A stretch of 64,000 bases of DNA. Source: an uncultured Treponema sp. GTDB lineage: Bacteria > Spirochaetota > Spirochaetia > Treponematales > Treponemataceae. Positions 8,434 to 17,782 of the stretch are shown one piece after another. The notes beneath the pieces are model-generated. The model worked only from the letters and a program-made list of their open reading frames with translations. It had not been told where the DNA came from and made no database searches. Within the stretch, counting starts at the first letter, position 1. Every line of letters begins with the position of its first letter. The stretch covers positions 1 through 64,000 of the forward strand of contig CASGDA010000010.1 of NCBI GenBank assembly GCA_949300145.1, in the 5' to 3' direction. Both the position numbers and the translations under genes were made by a program.

Positions 8434-9677
8434 AAACAGGCCGCCGCCGCCAAAACAGACGCTTCGGAAACGATGTTGTCAATCCGGGAATACTCGTTGG
8501 GCTGGTGGGCTGTCTCGTCCATTATGCTCCAAACCACAGCGTCATATCCCTCGTTTCTGAGATAAGCGGCCACAGTCCCGCCCCCGATTCCGACAGGACG
8601 GCATTTTCTGCCTAAAACCCGCTCCACCGCGGAGGAAACAAGCCTTACAACCGGAGCGTCCGGACTTACAGCCAGAGACTCCACAGCCTGCTCCTCCGAA
8701 AAGGATACAGTCACCCCGTAAGCCTTTTCAATTTCAGCCGCAACGGCTTTAACCGCCGCGCGTACCTCATCCAGCCTGTACTCCGGAAGAACACGGCAAT
8801 CCATGCAGAAAAAATCCTCTCCGGGGATTGTGTTTATATTCGGCACATTACCGGTTTTTTTCGTGGCCTGAAAGGTGGAATAATCAGGCTCGAACAGAGG
8901 ATTCCTTGCGGAAAATTTCTTTTCAAGTGCATGAAGCCTAAGGGCAAGGTCACATCCTGCGTGATGGGCGTTTATACCGAGGTCGGGGCGTGACCCATGG
9001 GCCTGTTTACCCTGCACTTTCACATTGAGCCAAAAAATATTTTTCTCAGCCACCTCAACTGTTTCACCGAGGGGATCGCCTCCGTCCGGTATTATTATAA
9101 AATCACCTTTACGGAAAATGGGATCCCGGCGGAATTCCTTCAACAGATACTGCATACCGAAAACGGAACCGTTTTCTTCATCAGCCATGAACAGAAGCTT
9201 CAGGGTGTATTCAGGCATAACCCCGTTCCTGATGAAATACAGGGCCGCAATAACGGAAGAAACCAAGCCCTGCTGGTTATCTTCCACCCCGCGGCCGTAA
9301 ATGCATCCGTCTTTTTCAACCGCCGTCCAGGGATCAGTTTCCCATCTTGAAAGGTCTCCCGGAGGAACCACATCCAAATGGCTCATAATCCAAAGACGCA
9401 CGCCGTCATTGCGGCCCGGAACCGTAACCACAAGGTTCGGGCGTATCCCGGAGGGAACCCGTGAATCAGGGGCGTCAAACCGCTCGAAAAGAGTGAATCC
9501 CAGGGAACGGAGCTTATGTTCCAATGCCTCGCATTTCCCGAGTTCCCCGCCGCCCCCGGATTCAGGAGCAAGGGCGGGAACGGAGGTAAGAAGTTTCTCC
9601 AGCTCTATAATCAGGGGCCTCTGTTCCGCCACCCATCCGGAAACGGCGGATGCCGTGATTTTTCCGTTATCAGGCAT
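8427..9677 (-). CDS. M20-family metallohydrolase (ArgE/DapE-like)
   Basis: 416 aa, the usual two-domain M20 size. Seen metal ligands and catalytic residues: H100-x-D102 in SHLDVVPPGD, D133 in GRGVEDNQQG, the Glu pair 167-168 in ADEENGS, D198 in IPDGGDP, and a C-terminal His near 390 in ETAHQPNE. The lid/dimerisation domain lies between, with GKQAHGSRPDLG. The family hydrolyses N-acyl amino acids or small peptides with two zinc or cobalt ions. Substrate cannot be assigned here. It starts 8 bp inside the end of galE and ends 7 bp inside the KamA-like gene, so translation is probably coupled across all three. A link to beta-lysine peptides or amides is speculative. Confidence 0.88.
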   Translation of the reverse strand: MPDNGKITASAVSGWVAEQRPLIIELEKLLTSVPALAPESGGGGELGKCEALEHKLRSLGFTLFERFDAPDSRVPSGIRPNLVVTVPGRNDGVRLWIMSHLDVVPPGDLSRWETDPWTAVEKDGCIYGRGVEDNQQGLVSSVIAALYFIRNGVMPEYTLKLLFMADEENGSVFGMQYLLKEFRRDPIFRKGDFIIIPDGGDPLGETVEVAEKNIFWLNVKVQGKQAHGSRPDLGINAHHAGCDLALRLHALEKKFSARNPLFEPDYSTFQATKKTGNVPNINTIPGEDFFCMDCRVLPEYRLDEVRAAVKAVAAEIEKAYGVTVSFSEEQAVESLAVSPDAPVVRLVSSAVERVLGRKCRPVGIGGGTVAAYLRNEGYDAVVWSIMDETAHQPNEYSRIDNIVSEASVLAAAACLC

Positions 9678-10656
9678 AGGGATTTTTATCGTATTTCTGG
9701 TAAACCTTCCACGTGGAAGATATCAGCGTATCCACATCCGAATACCTGGGGGCCCATCCGATAAGCTCTTTTGCCAGGGCGGATGTGGCATAAAGGGCAG
9801 AGGCATCGCCGGCGCGTCTGCCCACATATCTGGCGGGAATTTCCTTTCCGGTAACCCTTCTGGCGGCTTCCGTCATTTCCGTAACGGATATCCCAACCTC
9901 GCTTCCAAGATTAACCACAAGGCTCTTGTTTTCCCTGTCGATGTATGACAGTGAATTCACGTGGGCTTCGGCAAGATCCGAAACATGAACATAATCCCTG
10001 ATACAGGTTCCGTCCCTTGTGTCGTAATCCTGACCGAAAATCTGGAGTTCCTTCCTCCAACCTTTCGCAACTTCCATTGTTATGGGAAGAAGGTTCTGGG
10101 GATTCCTTTCGAGACCGATGATTTCCCCTTCAGGGTCATAGCCGGCGGCATTGAAATATCTCAAAGCCGCGAAACGGATATCCTTGATTTTGTCGTACCA
10201 GGCGAGGAAACGCTCTATTTCAAGTTTGGTAAATCCGTAATAACTTTCAGGATTAAGGGGGTGTTTTTCGTCTATAGGCAGATACTGGGGGGATCCGAAA
10301 GTTGCCGCTGAAGAAGAGAACACTATATAACGGCAATTATGGGCGCACATGGCATTGAGGATGTTCAAAGTACCTGAAATATTGTTCACGGAATATTTTT
10401 CAGGCTGAACCATCGATTCGCCGACCGCCTTGAAGGCCGCGAGATGGACACAGGCGTCAAAACCCCGGGAAAAAGCCCTGTCGAGATCGTCAGGATGACG
10501 GATATCGCCGGGGATAAAATCCTCACCGTCAAAAATATTCATCAACAAACCGGATGAAAGATTGTCAAAAACAGTAACCTTATGACCGGCTTTCAAAAAA
10601 GCTTTGGCGACATGACTACCGATATACCCGGCTCCACCGATAACAAGAACTTTCAT
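9670..10656 (-). CDS. galE: UDP-glucose 4-epimerase
   Basis: 328 aa extended short-chain dehydrogenase/reductase that interconverts UDP-glucose and UDP-galactose using tightly bound NAD. Seen: the NAD-binding GGAGYIGS (7-14), the catalytic Tyr140-x3-Lys144 in YYGFTK with a preceding SSSAATFG serine, and FNAAGYD. The size matches bacterial GalE. The start is fixed by AGGAGGT 6 nt upstream. It heads the galE-M20-KamA-like unit and overlaps the next gene by 8 bp. Its product would feed galactose residues to surface glycans such as those of the 43-55 kb cluster. A related UDP-hexose epimerase specificity (for example UDP-GlcNAc) is possible. Confidence 0.93.
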   Translation of the reverse strand: MKVLVIGGAGYIGSHVAKAFLKAGHKVTVFDNLSSGLLMNIFDGEDFIPGDIRHPDDLDRAFSRGFDACVHLAAFKAVGESMVQPEKYSVNNISGTLNILNAMCAHNCRYIVFSSSAATFGSPQYLPIDEKHPLNPESYYGFTKLEIERFLAWYDKIKDIRFAALRYFNAAGYDPEGEIIGLERNPQNLLPITMEVAKGWRKELQIFGQDYDTRDGTCIRDYVHVSDLAEAHVNSLSYIDRENKSLVVNLGSEVGISVTEMTEAARRVTGKEIPARYVGRRAGDASALYATSALAKELIGWAPRYSDVDTLISSTWKVYQKYDKNPYA

Positions 10657-10695
10657 AAGACCTCCTAAACTGCCGTCCTTCGTTATATTTTCATT

Positions 10696-11736
10696 TTATT
10701 TTATTTTTCTTTCATTAACAAGGATGGAACGCAATAAAATTCCTGACGGACTCAAATCGGATTCCGTCCAGCCGCCCTCCCCTGTTTTATCAGCATAAGC
10801 CTTCAGTATGCCGGAATCCTCTCCCTTGTTGTTTACAGACCAATTAACCCAGGAAATATTATGCTTTTTCAAAAATGACAGCCACCGGACCGTTTCTTTC
10901 TCAAAAACGCCGCCGTCACCCGTATCCCGTGTGGTCCCCCACTCCGTCACAAAAAGAGGGAGTCCCGCCTCCATGGCGGCGACAGCCTTATCCTGCAACG
11001 CCTTTCCGTGGCTTCCCGCATAGAAATGAAGGGCATACATGATGTTGCTTCCTGACAGCGGATTTTCCGCCGCCTTGTCAACATCCTGGCTCCAGGTGGG
11101 AGTGCCGACTATGATGATATTATCAGGGTCTTTCTCCCTTATTGCGGCTGTAACAACCTCCGCATAGGGTTTTATACATTCATTCCAGGTGACATCCGTT
11201 CCGTTCGGCTCGTTGCAGATTTCATATATCACGTTGGGAAGATGACCGTATTTTCCGGCTATCTCGGAGAAGAATTCGACAGCCTCATCCTGATAAACCC
11301 TGGGATCCCTGTCCCTGAGGACATGCCAGTCCACGATGACATACATACCAAGCTTTTCAGCGGCTTCTATGGACTCAACCACCTTGAATTTCAGCGCGCG
11401 GTGGGAAATATATCCGCCCTGGGTAAGATACAAGGCGGATCTCCATACCTGGACATTCCAGTCATCCCGGAGCCAGCGCAAAACCTTTTCATTCGCGTAT
11501 TTACCGTGCCACTGCAGGCCGTGGGAACTCATACCGCGGAGCTGAACCGGGTTACCGGCGGAATCGCACAGACAGGTTCCGTTCACCTGTAGCTGCCCGT
11601 AACGGTCAACGACAGGAACACCGTTTTCAACCGCAAGCCTGGAATCCGGATCTCTTTCGGAACAGGACCAAAAAAGAACGGAAAAGACAAAGAACAGAGA
11701 AATCCAGGCGGGAATCCCGCGGACATACTTTTTCAT
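10696..11736 (-). CDS. glycoside hydrolase family 5 endoglucanase-like lipoprotein
   Basis: 346 aa from ATG 11736. An N-terminal signal with the hydrophobic stretch LFFVFSVLFWSC ends in Cys25, a relaxed spirochaete-style lipobox, so it is probably an exported lipoprotein. The rest is a GH5 (beta/alpha)8 barrel. The acid/base Glu176 is in ICNEPNG and the nucleophile Glu265 in FVTEWGT; the flanking GLQWHG, DWHVL and HFYAGSHG segments resemble bacterial endoglucanases of subfamily 2. Expected activity is cleavage of beta-1,4-glucan (cellulose or lichenan). Alternative starts at 11745 (ATG) and 11757 (TTG) would only lengthen the N-region; GGGGGA upstream suits 11736. The gene follows ftsH by about 70 bp. 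Cellulose use suggests a gut or rumen-type habitat. Confidence 0.88.
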   Translation of the reverse strand: MKKYVRGIPAWISLFFVFSVLFWSCSERDPDSRLAVENGVPVVDRYGQLQVNGTCLCDSAGNPVQLRGMSSHGLQWHGKYANEKVLRWLRDDWNVQVWRSALYLTQGGYISHRALKFKVVESIEAAEKLGMYVIVDWHVLRDRDPRVYQDEAVEFFSEIAGKYGHLPNVIYEICNEPNGTDVTWNECIKPYAEVVTAAIREKDPDNIIIVGTPTWSQDVDKAAENPLSGSNIMYALHFYAGSHGKALQDKAVAAMEAGLPLFVTEWGTTRDTGDGGVFEKETVRWLSFLKKHNISWVNWSVNNKGEDSGILKAYADKTGEGGWTESDLSPSGILLRSILVNERKIK

Positions 11737-11763
11737 TATAAACATTTCCCCCTTCAATTTGAA

Positions 11764-11817
11764 ATACTCCGGAAGAGTATATCACAAAGGGGAAATAAAT
11801 GCATCATTCTTCCGGAG
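11764..11817 (-). repeat. nested inverted repeats at the ftsH 3' end
   Basis: CTCCGGAAGA (11767-11776) recurs inverted at 11808-11817 across the ftsH stop codon. Inside the left arm, ATACTC (11764-11769) pairs with GAGTAT (11775-11780) around a 5-nt loop. On the minus strand the small hairpin is followed by TTTC, so it may be a weak terminator. The two folds are mutually exclusive. Confidence 0.35.
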
Positions 11818-13837
11818 ATACAAGCTGCTTTTCCGCATTGACGATTTCTTCGAATTCCCGTCCGTCGATTATTTCCTTTTCAAGAAGACGTTCCGCCACA
11901 TATTTTACAAGCTCCATCTTCGATTTGAGCAGATTTTTTACAGCCCCGTATCTTTCAGCGATGATTTTCGCGATTTCCTCATCGATGTACTGCTGCGTAG
12001 TCTCGGAATAATCCCGGACCAGCTGGGGTTCCCCGGGATAGCCGTTATACCCCGCCCCGTGCTGGCTGAGGGCCACATTGCGGAAACGGGAACTCATTCC
12101 GTAATCGGTTATCATCCGGCGGATAATATCCGTGGCCCGGGAAAGGTCGTTGGCCGCCCCGGTGGAGACGGAACCGAATATAACCTCTTCCGCAGCCCGC
12201 CCGCCAAGCAAAACATCCACCCGGCCCAAAAGCTCTTCTTCGCTGCTCAAATACTTGTCTTCCTCGGGAATCTGCATTGTATAACCGAGGGCGGAAAGCC
12301 CCCTTGGGATTATAGAAATCTTATGAACCTTGTCCTGCTTGGGCGTAAAAGCCGTGACAATGGCATGTCCCGTCTCATGGTATGCAACAATCTTCCGCTC
12401 GTCCTCCCGGATTACACGGCTCTTCTTCTGGAGTCCTGCGACAGCTTTTTCCACGGCCTCGTTGAAATCCTCCATGGAAACTTCCTTCCGGCCCGCCCTT
12501 ACGGCGAGAAGAGCCGCCTCATTCACGATATTCGCCAGATCCGCGCCGGAAGAACCGCTTGTGGATTTCGCGACTTCGGCGAGATCCACGTCCTTACCGA
12601 CTTTAACGCCTTTAGCGTGAATTTTAAGAATCTGTTCACGGCCCTTTACATCAGGACGGTCCACGACAATCTGCCTGTCAAAGCGTCCCGGGCGCAGCAG
12701 AGCAGGATCAAGGACATCGGGACGGTTTGTCGCCGCCAGCAGAATCAGCCCCTTGGAGCCGTCAAAACCGTCCATTTCAACAAGAAGCTGGTTAAGCGTC
12801 TGTTCCCGCTCATCATTTGAAGTCATGGAATTGATGCGAGATTTTCCTATCGCGTCCAACTCGTCTATGAAGATGATGCAGGGCGCTTTCTCCCGCGCCT
12901 GCTTGAAAAGATCCCTTACACGGCTGGCCCCCACACCGACAAACATTTCCACAAAGTCTGAACCGCTTATCCTGAAAAAGGGGACCCCGGCCTCTCCGGC
13001 GACAGCCCTTGCCAGAAGGGTTTTTCCGGTACCGGGAGGCCCGACCAGAAGCACACCGCGGGGGATTTTACCGCCGATATCCGTATATTTTTTCGGGTTT
13101 TTCAAAAAATCAACCACTTCCTCCAGCTCTTCTTTCGCCTCATCCACACCAGCGACATCGGAGAAACGCGTGGTGACCTGGCCCTCCTCAACAGAAGCGG
13201 AACGGGTCTGCCCGGCTGAAAAAATGCTGCCGCCCAAACCTCCTCCCATGCGCTTCATCAGATACCGCCACATGAGGAAGAATATCGCGAACGGAAGTAT
13301 CCACTGGAGGACAAAATCCAGGATGTAGTTTCTTTCTTCGGTGACAACGGAATATTCTATGCCGTTTGAATCAAGAAGGGAGATAAAACTCTCAGTAAGC
13401 AGTCCAACTGTACGGTAAACCGTCCCGCCTGACATATCTTTTCCAGGAAAGGAAAAAGGAAGATTTCCGGCATTACCGGAAGAAGATGACGGCGGGGAAC
13501 CGGAAGAAGCGCCGTAGCCTGTAAAATAAGTCGAGGAAACCTCCACCCGGACAATTTCACCGGATTCAATCAGACTCCTGAATTCAGAAAAGGGAATCAG
13601 GCTTTCTTTATTCAGGAAGGAATAAAAATTCGAACTTAGCAAAACCAGGAAAAAGACGCCCAGAATTATCCACAGAAAAGTTTTTGGGGTTTTGGGATTT
13701 TTCCCGCCGGAGTCTTTTTTATCGCCGCCGTCGTCAGAGAATATTTTGTTAAAAAAAGAGAAAAAATCATCCCCGTCTTTTTTACCGGGGGTTTTATCTC
13801 CGTCAGAATTATTACCGGAGTTCAAATTAAGCCTCAT
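11804..13837 (-). CDS. ftsH: ATP-dependent zinc metalloprotease FtsH
   Basis: 677 aa inner-membrane AAA+ protease that degrades misfolded membrane proteins and regulatory substrates as a hexamer. Seen: an unusually long acidic/Gly-rich N-tail (1-50); membrane helices at about 52-72 and 172-192 flanking the periplasmic domain; Walker A GPPGTGKT (266-273); Walker B in [11 protein letters not shown]; the arginine finger region RPGRFDR; and the zinc motif H487-E-T-G-H491. All active-site residues are present. The ATG at 13837 has no properly spaced Shine-Dalgarno, but a TATCAT hexamer 6 nt before it suggests a leaderless transcript. The Ser/Gly-rich insert near 110-125 in the periplasmic domain is atypical but mild. 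Confidence 0.98.
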   Translation of the reverse strand: MRLNLNSGNNSDGDKTPGKKDGDDFFSFFNKIFSDDGGDKKDSGGKNPKTPKTFLWIILGVFFLVLLSSNFYSFLNKESLIPFSEFRSLIESGEIVRVEVSSTYFTGYGASSGSPPSSSSGNAGNLPFSFPGKDMSGGTVYRTVGLLTESFISLLDSNGIEYSVVTEERNYILDFVLQWILPFAIFFLMWRYLMKRMGGGLGGSIFSAGQTRSASVEEGQVTTRFSDVAGVDEAKEELEEVVDFLKNPKKYTDIGGKIPRGVLLVGPPGTGKTLLARAVAGEAGVPFFRISGSDFVEMFVGVGASRVRDLFKQAREKAPCIIFIDELDAIGKSRINSMTSNDEREQTLNQLLVEMDGFDGSKGLILLAATNRPDVLDPALLRPGRFDRQIVVDRPDVKGREQILKIHAKGVKVGKDVDLAEVAKSTSGSSGADLANIVNEAALLAVRAGRKEVSMEDFNEAVEKAVAGLQKKSRVIREDERKIVAYHETGHAIVTAFTPKQDKVHKISIIPRGLSALGYTMQIPEEDKYLSSEEELLGRVDVLLGGRAAEEVIFGSVSTGAANDLSRATDIIRRMITDYGMSSRFRNVALSQHGAGYNGYPGEPQLVRDYSETTQQYIDEEIAKIIAERYGAVKNLLKSKMELVKYVAERLLEKEIIDGREFEEIVNAEKQLVSPEE

Positions 13838-13843
13838 GTCCTA

Positions 13844-13872
13844 ATGATACTAAATTGAAGGAATATAGTCGA
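13844..13872 (-). promoter_or_regulatory. candidate ftsH promoter, leaderless arrangement
   Basis: On the minus strand TCGACT (13867-13872) and TATCAT (13844-13849) are 17 bp apart, and the -10 ends 6 nt before the ftsH ATG. Transcription would start at or next to the start codon. The -10 matches consensus at 5 of 6 and the -35 at 4 of 6. Confidence 0.42.
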
Positions 13873-13913
13873 TATTTTTTGAAAATTTTTATATACTTTT
13901 AAGGATTTTATGT

Positions 13914-13941
13914 TAAAGAAATCCCGGCAAAAAACCGATAC
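13914..13941 (+). promoter_or_regulatory. candidate sigma-28 (FliA) promoter of fliS
   Basis: TAAAGAAA (13914-13921) followed 12 nt later by ACCGATAC (13934-13941) resembles the sigma-28 pattern TAAAGTTT-N11-GCCGATAA, with one extra base of spacing. It lies 25 bp upstream of fliS, where a flagellar late-gene promoter would be expected. No good sigma-70 pair competes at this site. Confidence 0.5.
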
Positions 13942-13965
13942 ACAGGGGGAACGGGAGGAATAAAA

Positions 13966-14409
13966 ATGGGATACAATCAGGCTCTCAATGTTTACAAAGA
14001 AACACGGGTAAAAACGGCAAGCCAGGGCGCCCTCATCGTGATGCTTTATGAAGAGGCCATCAAGCATATTGATGCGGCGGTAAGCCTTTTGGACGAGGAC
14101 CTGAAAAAAGACCCGTCCAGAATCGAAAAAATCAACAACCACATTCTGAAAACCCAGGAAATCGTGACGGAATTGGCGGCCAGCCTGAATATGGATGAGG
14201 GCGGGGACATCGCCAAAAACCTCATGTCAATTTACACATTCTTTTTGGGGCAGCTTTCCTCGGCTAATTTCGAGAAAAAACCAGAAAAACTTGTTTCAGT
14301 GAAAGGCCTGATGGAACAACTTCTCTCGGCGTGGACACAAATCGCTTCTTCTCCAACAGCCGCTGAAAAACGGGGACAGGTTCCCGCAGGAATAAACATC
14401 GCAGGCTGA
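13966..14409 (+). CDS. fliS: flagellar export chaperone FliS
   Basis: 147 aa all-helical cytoplasmic chaperone. FliS binds the C-terminus of flagellin and prevents premature polymerisation before export. Seen: the family signature near the N-terminus (ALNVYKETRVKTASQGALIVMLYEEAIKHI, residues about 6-35), then amphipathic helices containing TQEIVTELAASLNMDEGG, and a final LLSAWTQIA. A short Pro/Gly tail (SPTAAEKRGQVPAGINIAG) extends beyond the usual end. GGGAGGA precedes the ATG. The FlgN-like gene starts 1 bp after the stop, so the two export chaperones are co-transcribed, probably from the sigma-28-type promoter upstream. Confidence 0.95.
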   Translation: MGYNQALNVYKETRVKTASQGALIVMLYEEAIKHIDAAVSLLDEDLKKDPSRIEKINNHILKTQEIVTELAASLNMDEGGDIAKNLMSIYTFFLGQLSSANFEKKPEKLVSVKGLMEQLLSAWTQIASSPTAAEKRGQVPAGINIAG

Positions 14410-14410
14410 T

Positions 14411-14914
14411 ATGAGCGGGGAAAAGCTGACGCAGGCGGAAATCGACGAAAGGACGGCTGTACTCAGAAGATTCAAGAAACTTCTGGAGGAAAAGCGCAAT
14501 AAATTCCGGGAATACCTGGCGGCACTGGAACAACAGGAAAAATCAATATCCGAAGGGAACATGGCCCAGGTTGAGAGGCAGAGCGTCCTGGAGGATTACA
14601 TTGTCTCCGAGCTTTACACCATACAGCGGGTGATAGATCCGATAGAAGAAATGTACAGGGACATACACCGGCAGAAAAATATTGCCGGCATGGTACGGGA
14701 TTCCGAGGAAGAAAAATTCATCCCCAGGCTTCAGGCCGACCTGGACAAGCTCCAGGAAGATATCCTCCGGCAGAACAAGAAAAACAGGGAGCTTCTGAAA
14801 TCCGGCATGGCGGAAGTCAGACAGGAAATAAACAGCCTGAAAAAACCTTTCCGGAAAAAAAATGTATATGCCTCGGAAAGCGGAAACGCTTCGATAATCG
14901 ATATCCAGACCTGA
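14411..14914 (+). CDS. FlgN-like flagellar hook-junction chaperone
   Basis: 167 aa, almost wholly helical and coiled-coil in pattern, with many Glu, Lys and Gln residues. It matches the general form of FlgN, the export chaperone for the hook-filament junction proteins FlgK and FlgL: an N-terminal helix with LRRFKKLLEEKRNKFREYLA, a central SVLEDYIVSELYTIQRVIDPIEEMY stretch, and a long C-terminal coiled coil to about residue 145. Sequence identity in this family is low, so the call rests on length, fold pattern and position 1 bp after fliS. A spirochaete-specific flagellar regulator is the main alternative. The ATG follows the fliS stop directly, implying translational coupling. Confidence 0.72.
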   Translation: MSGEKLTQAEIDERTAVLRRFKKLLEEKRNKFREYLAALEQQEKSISEGNMAQVERQSVLEDYIVSELYTIQRVIDPIEEMYRDIHRQKNIAGMVRDSEEEKFIPRLQADLDKLQEDILRQNKKNRELLKSGMAEVRQEINSLKKPFRKKNVYASESGNASIIDIQT

Positions 14915-14924
14915 TTCCTTTCCA

Positions 14925-14953
14925 TTGCGGACAGACACTGTTCGTGGTATACT
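14925..14953 (+). promoter_or_regulatory. candidate polA promoter, leaderless arrangement
   Basis: TTGCGG (14925-14930) and TATACT (14948-14953) are separated by 17 bp, and the -10 ends 6 nt before the polA ATG. No Shine-Dalgarno fits into the remaining bases. The -10 matches 5 of 6, the -35 only TTG. Confidence 0.42.
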
Positions 14954-14959
14954 TTCCAA

Positions 14960-17782
14960 ATGAATGACCCTGTATTTGTCCTTGATTCCTACGGTTTGAT
15001 TTACCGCTCATATTATGCGTTCGGCTCGAAACCCCTAATAAACAGCGACGGGGAAAATGTTTCGGCTGTTTTCGGCTTTTTCCGGAGTTTGAGCGCCATC
15101 CTGCAGAAACGTAAGCCGCGTTTTTTTGCGGCGGCCTTTGATTCACGGGTACAGACTTTCCGCCACGAATTGTATCCGGAGTATAAAGCCAACAGACAGA
15201 AAACGCCTGACGACCTGCACTCACAGATCCCGGTAATCGAAGAAATACTTTCCGCCCTGGGCATTTACTGTATACGCCAGGACGGCTTTGAGGCTGATGA
15301 TGTCATTGCCTCGATAGCGGCAAAATGCGCCTCCGAAAAACGCGGCTGCGTAATCCTTTCAGGAGACAAGGATTTAGTCCAGCTTGAGGGGGAATTCGTT
15401 TCCATCCTCGAACCCGGAAAAAACGGAGGATGGGAAGAGGTGACGGGGGAAACGGTCAGAAAAAAATGGGGCATAGAACCGTCACAAATCCTGGATTTTT
15501 TATCCCTCACAGGAGACAGATCCGACAATGTTCCGGGAGTGCCTGGAATAGGAGAAGTCACGGCGGCAAAGCTTTTGGCCTGCTACGGTTCCCTGGACGG
15601 CATTTACGCCGCGGCGGATGAAATACAGGGTGCGGCCGGGAAAAAAATCCGGGAAGGGAAAGAGAACGCGTATTTTTCAAAAAGGCTGATATCCCTTTCA
15701 TCGGAAGTTCCGTTGCCCGGGGATTTTTCACCGTTTGAATGCACATCCCTGAATGGGGAGGCGGCGGCCGTCATCCTCCTGAAAAAAGGCCTTCCGAACG
15801 CGGCGAAACTTTATACCGATGAAAAAAAATTCCTTGAACTGAAAAAATCACTGCCGGAAAAGAACAAGCCCCGGCCGTCGAAAGGAGAGGAAAATCCCGG
15901 ATTATGGGATCAGACAGAAGGCGGAAAATTCTTTGAACCGCCGCCCTTCTCGAACCTGGTTTTCCAGCCGGATGAGATTAAAAAAAACGCGGGCCGGTAC
16001 TCCGCGGTTTTCTCGGAAAAGGAACTGTCTGAAATAGTAGACAGGGCGCTTGGAAACGGGTTCGCGGCCTTTGACTGTGAAACGACAGGGCTTGACGTAT
16101 TAAAAAGCAGTCTCGTGGGTTTTTCCATTTCCGTCACACCCGGCGAAGGCTTTTATATTCCTCTTAAATGCCCCGGCCTTGAGGGGAACAGTCTTATTCC
16201 TGAGGAAAAGGCATTGAAAGAGATTGAAAGGCTTTTTTCGGCTCCCAAATTCCTGCTGATAACACACAACGGAAAATTCGATTTGCAAATCATGAAGGCT
16301 TCCGGACTGAAAGAACCTGCGTGTATGCTGTTCGACACAATGATTGCGGCATGGGTCATCGATCCGGATTTCCGTTCTTTTTCGCTGGAGACGCTGGCGG
16401 AAAGTTTTCTGGGACTGAAAGGCCGGGAATACTCCGAAGTCGTCCCAAAAAACGGCACCTTCGCGGATGTGCCTCTGGAAGAGGCCGCCGAATATGCCTC
16501 CGAAGACGCGGATTTTACACTTCAGCTTTACAATTTTCTTAAACCGAAACTGAAAGAAGGTAATGCCGGGAAAATTTTCCGGGAAATAGAAATGCCGCTG
16601 GTTCCAGTTCTGGCGGAAATGGAAATGCTGGGGATTGCCCTGGACAAATCCCAGCTGGAAACATTTTCCATACAATTGGGAAAGGATATTGAAAAAACAG
16701 CCGGGGAAATTTACGGACTGGCGGGACACGAATTCAACATATCATCCCCCAAACAGCTTCAGGAAGTCCTTTTTGACGAAAGGAAACTTCCTCCCGGAAA
16801 AAAAACAAAAACAGGATACTCCACTGATACAAGTGTTCTGGAGGATTTGGCTTCGGAAGATCCTCTGCCGGGAAAAATCCTGGATTACAGGGCCCTTGCA
16901 AAATTAAAATCAGGTTACGCGGACGCACTTCCGGAACTTGCCGACAGTCAGGGAAGAATACACACCAATTTCATACAGACGGGGACAGCGACAGGAAGAC
17001 TTTCCAGCCGTGATCCGAACCTGCAGAATATACCTGTAAGGGATGAAAGCGGCAGGCGTATACGGAAAGCCTTCAACGCCCCGGAAGGGAAACTGCTTGT
17101 TTCCGCGGATTACTCCCAGATTGAGCTTACCCTGCTCGCCCATTTCTCAAGGGATGAAAACCTGGTGCTTGCCTTCAATGAGGGTGTGGACGTGCATTCC
17201 AGGACAGCAGGACTGATATTCGGCGTGCCATCCGACAAGGTTACGCCGGAAATGCGCAGAACCGCAAAAACAATCAATTTCGGGGTAATGTACGGAATGA
17301 GCGCCTTCCGTCTGGCGAACCAGCTGCGGATACCACGGAAGCAGGCGGCTGTATTCATCAATTCGTATTTCGCCACATATTCAGGGGTCTCGCAGTTTAT
17401 AACGCTTTCCAAGGAAAAAGCGGCGGAAACAGGCTGGGTGGAAACCATCATGGGCAGAAGGCGGTACATACGGGGAATAAACAGCCAGAACCGCATTGAG
17501 CGGAGCGCTGCGGAACGCATAGCCGTAAACACTCCGATACAGGGCTCCGCCGCCGACATAGTAAAAACGGCGATGATAAAAACAAACGAAGCGCTGCGGA
17601 AGGAAAAATCCGGGGCGGTAATGCTTCTCCAGGTTCACGACGAACTTATTTTTGAAGCTCCGGAAAACGAGGCGGAAAAAACCGGGAAGCTGGTCAGGGA
17701 AATAATGGAATCAGTCGTCAAGCTGAATGTCCCCCTGAAAGTCAGCGTTGAAACCGGAAAATGCTGGGGGGATTTCCATTGA
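14960..17782 (+). CDS. polA: DNA polymerase I
   Basis: 940 aa, three-domain repair and Okazaki-processing polymerase. Seen: an N-terminal 5' nuclease (SGDKDLVQL, then DRSDNVPGVPGIGEVTA); a 3'-5' proofreading domain with its motifs intact (FDCETTG; THNGKFDLQ; YASEDADFTLQ), unlike polymerases of several other groups in which this domain is dead; and a family A polymerase domain with SADYSQIELTLLAH (motif A), RRTAKTINFGVMYG (motif B/O-helix) and LQVHDELIFEA (motif C). It is therefore predicted to carry all three activities. The start has no Shine-Dalgarno but a -10-like box 6 nt upstream. The stop overlaps the preferred coaE start. Assignment is secure. Confidence 0.98.
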   Translation: MNDPVFVLDSYGLIYRSYYAFGSKPLINSDGENVSAVFGFFRSLSAILQKRKPRFFAAAFDSRVQTFRHELYPEYKANRQKTPDDLHSQIPVIEEILSALGIYCIRQDGFEADDVIASIAAKCASEKRGCVILSGDKDLVQLEGEFVSILEPGKNGGWEEVTGETVRKKWGIEPSQILDFLSLTGDRSDNVPGVPGIGEVTAAKLLACYGSLDGIYAAADEIQGAAGKKIREGKENAYFSKRLISLSSEVPLPGDFSPFECTSLNGEAAAVILLKKGLPNAAKLYTDEKKFLELKKSLPEKNKPRPSKGEENPGLWDQTEGGKFFEPPPFSNLVFQPDEIKKNAGRYSAVFSEKELSEIVDRALGNGFAAFDCETTGLDVLKSSLVGFSISVTPGEGFYIPLKCPGLEGNSLIPEEKALKEIERLFSAPKFLLITHNGKFDLQIMKASGLKEPACMLFDTMIAAWVIDPDFRSFSLETLAESFLGLKGREYSEVVPKNGTFADVPLEEAAEYASEDADFTLQLYNFLKPKLKEGNAGKIFREIEMPLVPVLAEMEMLGIALDKSQLETFSIQLGKDIEKTAGEIYGLAGHEFNISSPKQLQEVLFDERKLPPGKKTKTGYSTDTSVLEDLASEDPLPGKILDYRALAKLKSGYADALPELADSQGRIHTNFIQTGTATGRLSSRDPNLQNIPVRDESGRRIRKAFNAPEGKLLVSADYSQIELTLLAHFSRDENLVLAFNEGVDVHSRTAGLIFGVPSDKVTPEMRRTAKTINFGVMYGMSAFRLANQLRIPRKQAAVFINSYFATYSGVSQFITLSKEKAAETGWVETIMGRRRYIRGINSQNRIERSAAERIAVNTPIQGSAADIVKTAMIKTNEALRKEKSGAVMLLQVHDELIFEAPENEAEKTGKLVREIMESVVKLNVPLKVSVETGKCWGDFH

